Shown: positions 1 through 4,372 of the stretch, piece by piece
Layout: each line of letters begins with the position of its first letter
How positions within the stretch are numbered: position 1 is the first letter of the stretch
Assembly: GCA_003451635.1 (NCBI GenBank)
Contig: DMAT01000049.1
Location: forward strand, 1-5,547
Source of the DNA: Syntrophus sp. (in: bacteria)
GTDB taxonomy: Bacteria; Desulfobacterota; Syntrophia; Syntrophales; UBA8958
Reading direction: 5' to 3'
Length of the DNA: 5,547 bases
Program-made: the position numbers and the translations under genes
The notes under the pieces: generated by a model
What the model saw: only the letters and a program-made list of their open reading frames with translations
Told to the model about the DNA's origin: nothing
Database searches by the model: none

Positions 1-204
1 GACCGCGGAGTATTCACGCCGGTGCAGGATCCCGTCTATGGTTCCGTCGTCTGCGCCCAGTCTCAGTGGAAATCAACGGAGACGCCGCCCCGGACGAAAT
101 GGGTATGCCGTCCCGTTGGCTACGACAATGGTCATATTTACCTTAAGTATTTTGGTTATGGACCGGCGAAGCTACTGGAACTGACAGAAAAAGGGATCAT
201 CTGA
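1..204 (+). CDS. CaiB/BaiF family (class III) CoA-transferase, C-terminal fragment
   Basis: The reading frame is open from base 1 and gives the last 67 residues of a protein whose start lies outside the window. The tail fits the C-terminal end of class III CoA-transferases: an RGVF segment, a short hydrophobic run after it, an STETPP stretch (family pattern: lS-tP), then RPVGYDN, KYFGYG and a final LLELTEKGII. In the family these match the conserved aP-lGehN, LG and L---GvI positions near the C terminus. Such enzymes move CoA between acyl groups in the cytoplasm, often in carnitine, bile acid, oxalate or aromatic acid pathways. The catalytic aspartate lies in the missing N-terminal part, so substrate and activity cannot be judged. 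A GTG at base 22 is internal to the frame and is not the start. A strong terminator follows 22 bases after the stop. Assignment rests on recognised C-terminal pattern only. Confidence 0.72.
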   Translation, partial: DRGVFTPVQDPVYGSVVCAQSQWKSTETPPRTKWVCRPVGYDNGHIYLKYFGYGPAKLLELTEKGII

Positions 205-226
205 TACGATCCGATTTGACCAGAGA

Positions 227-257
227 AGGGAGGGGCGAAAGCTCCTCCCTGATTTTT
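227..257 (+). terminator. Intrinsic terminator after the CoA-transferase gene
   Basis: A 10-bp stem (AGGGAGGGGC at 227-236 with GCTCCTCCCT at 241-250, including one G-T pair) is closed by a GAAA tetraloop and followed by GA and five T residues (253-257). It lies 22 bases after the stop codon and should end the transcript before the dehydrogenase gene. Confidence 0.85.
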
Positions 258-285
258 ATAGACTGCAAAAAATCCTGGTAGCCTC

Positions 286-312
286 TCTCACTCCCCGTCA
301 AGGGGAAGGAGA
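286..312 (+). other. Hairpin in the leader of the dehydrogenase gene
   Basis: TCCCC (292-296) pairs with GGGGA (302-306) around a five-base loop, and TCTC (286-289) pairs with GAGA (309-312) across a two-by-two internal loop. There is no T tract after it, so it is not a terminator. It sits 44 bases before the start codon. A role is unknown and it may be incidental. Confidence 0.3.
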
Positions 313-356
313 AAATTGGTGTTTGCCATATCGTCTTTTTTGAAAGGGGAAAGAAT

Positions 357-1151
357 ATGCTGGAAATAGAGGGATCAGTAGCCGTCATTACCGGCGGCGG
401 GGGGGGAATCGGACTGGAAATCGCAAAATACTGGGTGAAAAATGGCGGCAAGGTGGTGATTGCCGATATCGCCCAGTCTTTTCTGGATGGTGCGGAAGCC
501 CAGCTGAAGGAATTAGGCGGCGAAGTAGTGACCGTGGTCTGCGACGTGACAAAAGAAGAGGACAATGCCCTCCTTGCCGACACGGCTATTGAACGCTTTG
601 GTCAGATCAACCTGGTTGCTCCTTTTGCCGGCATCATCAAGGATGGCATGATGGTGGCCACGAGCAAGGAAACGGGCAAGGTGAACAGAAAGATGTCTCT
701 TGACCAGTTCAAGGCGGTTATTGACATCAATCTGACGGGGGTCTTCCTTACCGTCCGGGAGTGTGCGGAGCGGATGATCAACAACAACTACAAGGGGCTG
801 ATCTGTCTCGTTTCCTCAACGGGTTCCCTGGGGACGGCTGGTCAGATCAATTATTCCTCGTCCAAGGCCGCCATGTCCGTAATGCCCAAGGTGATCACGG
901 CGGAATTTCTGAGACGCGGTCTTTCCAACCGGATCCGTTGTGTCGCCGTGGCCCACGGTTATGTGGGGACGGCAATGGTCAAGAAGATGGATCAGAATGC
1001 CCTCGATAAGATATTGTCCGATGTTCCCATCGGCAGGTTGATAGAACCGGAAGAGGTGGCCTCCCTGGTGGGAGAGCTTTATCGTAATGAGGCCCTGTCC
1101 GGCGACGTCTTCTTTATCCACGGCGGTCTTCGCCTCGGTTCGAGAGGCTGA
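357..1151 (+). CDS. Short-chain dehydrogenase/reductase (FabG-like SDR)
   Basis: A 264-residue cytoplasmic oxidoreductase of the classical SDR family, expected to reduce or oxidise a carbonyl/hydroxyl group with NAD(P)H. The Rossmann glycine motif TGGGGGIG is at residues 12-19. Asp37 ends the second beta strand, which favours NAD(H) over NADP(H). Asp63-Val64 contacts the adenine. The catalytic tetrad is complete: Asn125 (DINLTG), Ser153, Tyr166 and Lys170 (YSSSK). Two usual motifs are altered: NNAG is PFAG (residues 89-92), and the usual PG after the active site is HG (200-201). The AG-to-Asn125 span is about ten residues longer than in E. coli FabG, with a SKETGKV insert also known in other FabG-like SDRs. 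The ATG at 357 is preceded by AGGGGA (345-350) at six bases. Terminators on both sides suggest a single-gene transcript. The neighbouring CoA-transferase and thioesterase suggest a hydroxyacyl-CoA/ketoacyl-CoA substrate, which is inference. Confidence 0.9.
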   Translation: MLEIEGSVAVITGGGGGIGLEIAKYWVKNGGKVVIADIAQSFLDGAEAQLKELGGEVVTVVCDVTKEEDNALLADTAIERFGQINLVAPFAGIIKDGMMVATSKETGKVNRKMSLDQFKAVIDINLTGVFLTVRECAERMINNNYKGLICLVSSTGSLGTAGQINYSSSKAAMSVMPKVITAEFLRRGLSNRIRCVAVAHGYVGTAMVKKMDQNALDKILSDVPIGRLIEPEEVASLVGELYRNEALSGDVFFIHGGLRLGSRG

Positions 1152-1184
1152 TCGGCAGATTGCTTTGACGATGATCAAGTCTTT

Positions 1185-1229
1185 ACGGGGCGGGAGTGAA
1201 CTGGTTCATTCCCGCCCCGTCATATTTTT
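1185..1229 (+). terminator. Intrinsic terminator after the dehydrogenase gene
   Basis: A long, GC-rich stem: ACGGGGCGGGA at 1185-1195 pairs exactly with TCCCGCCCCGT at 1210-1220, and five more inner pairs (one G-T) extend it to 16 bp around a CTGG loop (1201-1204). CATA and five T residues (1225-1229) follow. It lies 34 bases after the SDR stop and only 25 bases before the thioesterase start, so the thioesterase gene would need read-through or a promoter inside this short gap. Confidence 0.9.
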
Positions 1230-1254
1230 CATAAAGGATTAGAAAGGGCAAGTC

Positions 1255-1710
1255 ATGTCAGCTCAGGGAAAAAAAGAGATCCGGGAAATACTGATTTCCC
1301 GGATCATAAAATCGGAAGATCTAAACCATCATGGCACCCTGTTTGCCGGCAGGATGGCCGAGTGGCTCGTGGAGGCTTGTCTCATTTCTACTATCGACCT
1401 GTTGAGAAAGCCGGAGGACATTGTCTGCGCCCGCATTCACGGGATGAATTTTCACAAGTCCTCAACAACCGGCGATATTATCGAGATCAAGTCCCGGATC
1501 GCCCACTTGGGAGAAAAAAGCCTTACCGTTGACGCCAAGGTCTTTGTGAACGGTAAGGATGACACACCCTCAGTCACGGGCATGGTAACCTTCGTGACCG
1601 TCGATAAAAAAGGGATACCTTACGCCCACGGGATGACTTTGTCTCCGGGGTATATTGAAGAGAATCGCCTCATCTATCTTGCTGCCCTCGAGGCAAGAAA
1701 GCATAGGTAA
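1255..1710 (+). CDS. Acyl-CoA thioesterase, hotdog fold (YciA/BACH type)
   Basis: A 151-residue single hotdog-domain protein, the normal size for this family of cytoplasmic enzymes that hydrolyse acyl-CoA to free acid and CoA and act as oligomers. The signature N-x-x-G-x-x-F-x-G is present as Asn24, Gly27, Phe30 and Gly32, followed by MAEW. Further family features are the central IHGMNFHKSSTTGD stretch (residues 61-74, matching the usual d-v-F--P---Gd), the HLGEKSLTV strand (84-92) and VTFVTVD near residues 111-117. The acidic residue normally found in the GG--m-WmDe helix is missing: position 39 is Val, with Glu40 next to it. Activity or specificity may therefore be altered. The ATG at 1255 follows AGGG (1245-1248) with six bases between. 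A strong terminator ends 26 bases upstream. With the upstream CoA-transferase and SDR the context is CoA-ester metabolism. Family assignment is firm; the substrate is unknown. Confidence 0.85.
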   Translation: MSAQGKKEIREILISRIIKSEDLNHHGTLFAGRMAEWLVEACLISTIDLLRKPEDIVCARIHGMNFHKSSTTGDIIEIKSRIAHLGEKSLTVDAKVFVNGKDDTPSVTGMVTFVTVDKKGIPYAHGMTLSPGYIEENRLIYLAALEARKHR

Positions 1711-1771
1711 AACAAGCCTGCCGGCTGGCAGGAAACAGAGGTTGTCAAAAACAGCAGTTGTCTCAGCGAAC

Positions 1772-1816
1772 GAAAATCACACATCACCCTTTGTCAAATG
1801 GGGATGGGTGATTTTC
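1772..1816. terminator. Bidirectional hairpin between convergent genes
   Basis: GAAAATCAC (1772-1780) pairs with GTGATTTTC (1808-1816). After one A-G mismatch, CATC-(A)-CCC pairs with GGGGATG with one bulged A, leaving the loop TTTGTCAAAT. The genes on either side converge here (thioesterase stop 61 bases to the left, S4 protein stop 12 bases to the right). The TTTT run lies inside the 3' arm on both strands rather than after the stem, so it is a plausible but not classical terminator for both transcripts. Confidence 0.5.
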
Positions 1817-1827
1817 ATATAAACGGA

Positions 1828-2034
1828 TCAATTGACTTCGATTATGTGGCCATCAAACTCAACTTTTTGGCCATGCCTGATTTTGCATCCCTTCCTGTAT
1901 TCAACTTCTCCATCGACGGCGACATGTCCATTTTTGATGGCATATTTTGCAATGCCTCCTGTCTCGCACAGGCCTGATGCCTTTAGAAGTTTATTAAGCT
2001 CAATGTAGTCCCCGGATAATGCGAAAATATCCAA
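1828..2034 (-). CDS. S4-domain RNA-binding protein, YbcJ-like
   Basis: A 68-residue protein made almost wholly of one S4 domain. It resembles E. coli YbcJ along its length: IELNKLLKASGLCETGGIAK (residues 11-30), then AIKNGHVAVDGEVEYRKGCK (32-51) and GQKVEFDGHIIEV. The helix-turn with LL--G---tGg-AK, the VDGEVE--R strand pair and the basic KGCKIRHGQK tail are the usual RNA-contacting parts. The exact role of YbcJ proteins is not settled; RNA or ribosome binding is inferred from the domain. The start is TTG at 2034-2032: no ATG or GTG lies in frame between it and an in-frame stop (2070-2068), and AAAGG is well placed seven bases before it. Upstream, CTGAAG and TTTAAT 16 bases apart could be a weak promoter. 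It lies 79 bases after the cupin gene on the same strand, so co-transcription is possible. Confidence 0.85.
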   Translation of the reverse strand: MDIFALSGDYIELNKLLKASGLCETGGIAKYAIKNGHVAVDGEVEYRKGCKIRHGQKVEFDGHIIEVN

Positions 2035-2084
2035 AATGTTACCTTTCCATATCTTGATAGGTTCGTATTAAATAAAATCCATCT

Positions 2085-2100
2085 TGATCTTCAGAGATCA
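2085..2100 (-). other. Small hairpin after the cupin gene
   Basis: TGATCT (2085-2090) pairs with AGATCA (2095-2100) around a four-base loop, 13 bases past the cupin stop. On the minus strand a T-rich stretch follows only after several bases. The stem is short and weak, so at most it is a poor terminator or an mRNA 3' structure between the cupin and S4 genes. Confidence 0.25.
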
Positions 2101-2113
2101 TGGAAGGTCCCGG

Positions 2114-2446
2114 TTACGAATAATGGACAGCAAGCCAGATGGTCTCCTGCTCAGGATCTGTCCATTCCACGCGATGCTTATGATGTTTTTCAATGTGGAT
2201 GTAATCGCCAGGGCCCATCGTGATGTTTTCAGATTGATCTTCAAAACGAAGAACGGCGCTTCCCTTGAGGAGAATAACCCATTCATGTTCGTGCTGATCA
2301 TACCAGAAGCCTTCGGGTGAACAATGGCCATGAGATACGATTCGTTCTATCCGGAAAGTTTCTCTTCCCAGGATTGTCCCAAATAGTTCCTCCTTGAATT
2401 CTGGCGGAATATCGGAAAAAAGATTGTCAACATAAGTCATGGCCAT
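2114..2446 (-). CDS. Small cupin-domain protein
   Basis: A 110-residue single-domain cupin. Cupin motif 1 is at residues 46-62 (GFWYDQHEHEWVILLKG), giving His52, His54 and Glu55 as candidate metal ligands. Motif 2 is at about 79-94 (PGDYIHIEKHHKHRVEW), with His91 the likely further ligand. The pattern of an IPPEF-EELF N terminus, FRIERIVS-GH-SPEGFWYDQ-E-EWV, and a WTDPE-ETIWLAVHY end is that of a widespread conserved small cupin family with no settled function that I know of. A metal-dependent or sugar/small-molecule-binding role is inferred from the fold. No signal peptide is seen, so it should be cytoplasmic. The start ATG at 2446 has a weak GTGAG site upstream; Met3 (ATG at 2440) is an alternative. 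It is divergent from the LexA-like gene, with 136 bases between the two starts. Confidence 0.82.
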   Translation of the reverse strand: MAMTYVDNLFSDIPPEFKEELFGTILGRETFRIERIVSHGHCSPEGFWYDQHEHEWVILLKGSAVLRFEDQSENITMGPGDYIHIEKHHKHRVEWTDPEQETIWLAVHYS

Positions 2447-2521
2447 TCAATCACTCACATTAAACCAGGTGGTAATACGAATTTTGCGTAGCTTATCATG
2501 CCCTGGTCATGAAGCAACAGA

Positions 2522-2549
2522 AAAAAACTTCTTGTGAAAAAACTTCTTG
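2522..2549 (+). repeat. 13-bp direct repeat upstream of the LexA-like gene
   Basis: AAAAAACTTCTTG occurs at 2522-2534 and again at 2537-2549, a 15-base period. The two copies are followed by TGA and ACA. The A-rich tracts are 15 bases apart, so this could be a regulator site, a bent or UP-like element, or a small tandem duplication. No other copy was noticed in the window. Confidence 0.75.
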
Positions 2550-2575
2550 ACAATAGAACGATCGTTCTGTTATGG
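2547..2575 (+). promoter_or_regulatory. Candidate sigma-70 promoter of the LexA-like gene
   Basis: A perfect TTGACA (2547-2552) could be a -35 box, with TTATGG (2570-2575, 17-base spacer) or TGTTAT (2568-2573, 15-base spacer) as a poor -10 box. If used, transcription would begin near 2580-2583, at or just before the ATG, and the GGGGGA ribosome site would not be in the message. So either the real promoter lies further upstream or a near-leaderless transcript is made. Confidence 0.35.
2555..2568. promoter_or_regulatory. Putative LexA-type operator (GAAC-N4-GTTC palindrome)
   Basis: AGAACGATCGTTCT is a perfect 14-bp inverted repeat located 15 bases before the repressor ATG and just after the TTGACA hexamer. 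Its core GAAC-N4-GTTC has the form of the SOS box bound by LexA/DinR in Gram-positive bacteria. Its position suits autorepression of the downstream S24 repressor gene. That this particular protein binds it is inference. Confidence 0.6.
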
Positions 2576-2582
2576 GGGAATC

Positions 2583-3170
2583 ATGAAAGAAAAGAGATCC
2601 ATTCAGAGTATTGAAAGATCCATGGCGGCCTTCTTCAGGGACAAAAGAAGGATGCCCACCTATGCGGAGATGATAGATCTTTTCGGTGTTAAACCAAAAA
2701 GCGTCGTTCATTTCTGGGTCAATAAACTCATCCGGAAAGGCGTTATTGAGAAAGATGAAACGAATCATATCAGGCTTACCAGCACAGCATTCGGGATTCC
2801 TTTGGTTGGAGAAGTTGCGGCCGGATTCCCTTCTCCCGCTGAAGAAGTCCTTTGCGACATCATGTCCATAGATGAGTATCTGATAACAAAACCCGAGTCG
2901 TCTTTCCTTTTGAAGGTCAGTGGCGATTCCATGATCGGTGCAGGTATCATGGAAGGGGATATGGTGATCATTGAAAAGGGTAAAGATCCGAAAACCGGCG
3001 ACATTGTAATCGCGGAAGTGGATGGCGACTGGACGATGAAATATTTGCATAAGAAGGGGAAGCAGATTGTTCTGGAAGCAGCAAACCCGAAGTATCCTGA
3101 CATCATCGCCAGAACGGAACTCAGGATAGGAGGTGTTGTGACTGCTGTAATCAGGAAATATCATCTGTAA
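2583..3170 (+). CDS. LexA-like repressor (winged helix plus S24 self-cleavage domain)
   Basis: A 195-residue protein, close to the usual LexA length. Residues 1-65 form a winged helix-turn-helix like the LexA DNA-binding domain (MPTYAEMIDLFGVKPKS, then VNKLIRKGVIEKD). Residues 70-195 are the S24 peptidase domain: the cleavage site Ala80-Gly81 in VGEVAAGFP, catalytic Ser116 in SGDSM, and catalytic Lys153 in TMKYL. All parts for RecA-stimulated self-cleavage are therefore present. It should repress target genes in the cytoplasm until DNA damage. I chose ATG at 2583, with GGGGGA (2574-2579) before it. The frame extends upstream to a TTG at 2547, but that TTG belongs to a TTGACA promoter-like hexamer and the extra residues would be encoded by the operator palindrome. 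The helix differs from canonical LexA, so it may be an accessory LexA rather than the main SOS regulator. No recA, imuAB or dnaE2 gene is in the window. Confidence 0.88.
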   Translation: MKEKRSIQSIERSMAAFFRDKRRMPTYAEMIDLFGVKPKSVVHFWVNKLIRKGVIEKDETNHIRLTSTAFGIPLVGEVAAGFPSPAEEVLCDIMSIDEYLITKPESSFLLKVSGDSMIGAGIMEGDMVIIEKGKDPKTGDIVIAEVDGDWTMKYLHKKGKQIVLEAANPKYPDIIARTELRIGGVVTAVIRKYHL

Positions 3171-3249
3171 GGAAGAGATTGCTAAAGATATCGGGATATT
3201 TTGTCGATGTAACGATTAAAACAAGTAGATTATACAGTGAGGATCAAAT

Positions 3250-3492
3250 ATGACAGTCAGAATATTGAGAACGCACGAATTAACGATACCGATTCATATT
3301 GGTGAGCGGATTTCCATGATCATCCCGGGGAAGATCAATGTGACCGGGAAAATCAGGCATCTCGTTGAAGGAACTGCCTGGGATCAGCAGATCCTGAAGG
3401 GCGAGAAGTGGCTTGATTTATTCTGTTGGTCTATTCTTGGGTTCTCGACGCTGTATTTGGTTATGGTATGTGCGCGGATGCTGACCAGATGA
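3250..3492 (+). CDS. Small single-pass membrane protein, unknown family
   Basis: An 80-residue protein that I do not recognise. Residues 1-50 are soluble, with several short beta-like hydrophobic stretches (ELTIPIHI, ISMIIPGKINVTG). Residues about 55-76 (LDLFCWSILGFSTLYLVMVCA) form one membrane helix, and the protein ends with RMLTR. No signal peptide is seen at the N terminus; topology is unclear because positive residues flank the helix on both sides. The ATG at 3250 has a good GAGGA site (3239-3243) at six bases, which supports a real gene. It begins 79 bases after the LexA-like gene, same strand, with no terminator hairpin between, so it is likely read from the repressor promoter. Small membrane proteins linked to lexA in other bacteria (YneA, SidA) block cell division; a similar job here is only a hypothesis from position and shape. 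Confidence 0.65.
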   Translation: MTVRILRTHELTIPIHIGERISMIIPGKINVTGKIRHLVEGTAWDQQILKGEKWLDLFCWSILGFSTLYLVMVCARMLTR

Positions 3493-3514
3493 TCAACTTA
3501 CAAAAACCAAAGCG

Positions 3515-4309
3515 CTACTGTGTCCTGAGAAGGCGAAACCCGAGGAGGCCGCTACGTTGATCCGGGCCGAAGTAGTCGCGATTTGCTGACCGGCAGAACT
3601 TGGCAATGCTGCTCCAGGAACCGCCGCGACGCACGCGCTTCGAGCCTGATGATGGTCCTGCCGAATCCGTCACACTGCCGGCGGAATACAACCGGAACCA
3701 GTCCTGCACCCACTCGTAGACGTTGCCGTGCATGTCGTACAAGCCCCAGGAGTTGGGTGCCTTCTGCCCAACCTGGTGTGTCTTAGATCCTGAATTGGTT
3801 TTTAACCAACCGGCATGCAATAAATCGTCATCGCTATTTCCCGCATGGAACCTCGTCGCTGACCCCGCTCGGGCCGCATATTCCCACTGAGCCTCCGTGG
3901 GCAAACGGTATTTGCCCGTCCCCTCCATACTGTTGAGCTTCCGGATGAAGCCCTGTACATCCTCCCAGGACACCTGCTCCACCGGGCAGTCGTCACCACA
4001 ACTGCTGAAGTGCGAAGGGTTGTTCCCCATCACCCGCTTCCACTGCCCCTGGGTCACCTCAGTTGTCTGCATGTAAAAATGATGGCCGATTGTTACCTGG
4101 TGCTGGGGGCTCTCGTCGCTATCCCGTCCCGCCTCGCCGCCGGGAGAACCCATCATGAAAGTACCGGCGGGGACGAGGACAAATTTTGCACCCAGGGTGG
4201 GGCTGGTGAAGGTATTTATTCCTTTCTCTCGGGCTATTGAGTGAGGTACGAGACAGACCATTGTTAAAGATATCGCAATGAGCATTAATACAAACATCTT
4301 ATTGAACAT
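3515..4309 (-). CDS. Exported SUMF1/FGE-domain protein, probably not a true formylglycine-generating enzyme
   Basis: A 264-residue protein with an N-terminal signal peptide (Lys4, hydrophobic core about residues 6-21, probable cleavage after SIA, residue 26) and one formylglycine-generating-enzyme-sulfatase domain from about 38 to 263. Family landmarks are VPAGTFMMGS (46-55), TTEVTQGQW (82-90), PVEQVSWEDV (109-118), YRLPTEAQWEYAARAG (134-149), WGLYDMHGNVYEWVQDW (188-204) and RRGGSW (227-232) with GFRLLRT at the end. True FGEs have two active-site cysteines in GGS-x-x-C-x4-C; here these are Ser234 and Cys239, so the first is lost. It probably serves as a lectin-like or protein-modifying exported domain of unknown target. 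The protein should be periplasmic or secreted. The ATG at 4309 follows GGAG at ten bases. It starts 63 bases after the HD-GYP gene on the same strand and may be co-transcribed with it. No clear terminator follows. Confidence 0.88.
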   Translation of the reverse strand: MFNKMFVLMLIAISLTMVCLVPHSIAREKGINTFTSPTLGAKFVLVPAGTFMMGSPGGEAGRDSDESPQHQVTIGHHFYMQTTEVTQGQWKRVMGNNPSHFSSCGDDCPVEQVSWEDVQGFIRKLNSMEGTGKYRLPTEAQWEYAARAGSATRFHAGNSDDDLLHAGWLKTNSGSKTHQVGQKAPNSWGLYDMHGNVYEWVQDWFRLYSAGSVTDSAGPSSGSKRVRRGGSWSSIAKFCRSANRDYFGPDQRSGLLGFRLLRTQ

Positions 4310-4372
4310 CTATAAATGTCTCCACTTTGTTGTCATGCTTAACCATGAACTTTCCCTATATGGACATCAATG

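Noticed and set aside
22..204. A complete 60-residue gene starting at GTG 22
   Set aside because: The same frame is open to base 1 and the upstream residues (RGVFTP) fit the CoA-transferase tail, so this is the end of a longer gene.
197..583. A minus-strand 128-residue frame over the start of the SDR gene
   Set aside because: It overlaps a terminator and the Rossmann region of a clear gene, and is low-complexity (Ser/Pro-rich) with no motif.
1717..1732. Hairpin CCTGCC-GGCT-GGCAGG as a terminator of the thioesterase gene
   Set aside because: The stem is only 6 bp and A-rich rather than T-rich sequence follows; the hairpin at 1772-1816 is the better candidate.
2547..2582. An N-terminal extension of the LexA-like protein from TTG 2547
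   Set aside because: The TTG is part of a TTGACA hexamer, the extra codons overlap the operator palindrome, and ATG 2583 has a good ribosome site and gives a normal LexA N terminus.
2496..3164. A 222-residue minus-strand frame opposite the LexA-like gene
   Set aside because: It is antisense to a gene with full LexA motifs and shows no recognisable domain; its composition is that of a shadow frame.
4250..4309. Lipoprotein signal (MVC near residue 19) in the FGE-like protein
   Set aside because: The residues before the Cys do not fit a lipobox, and a normal signal peptidase I site (SIA, residue 26) lies further on.
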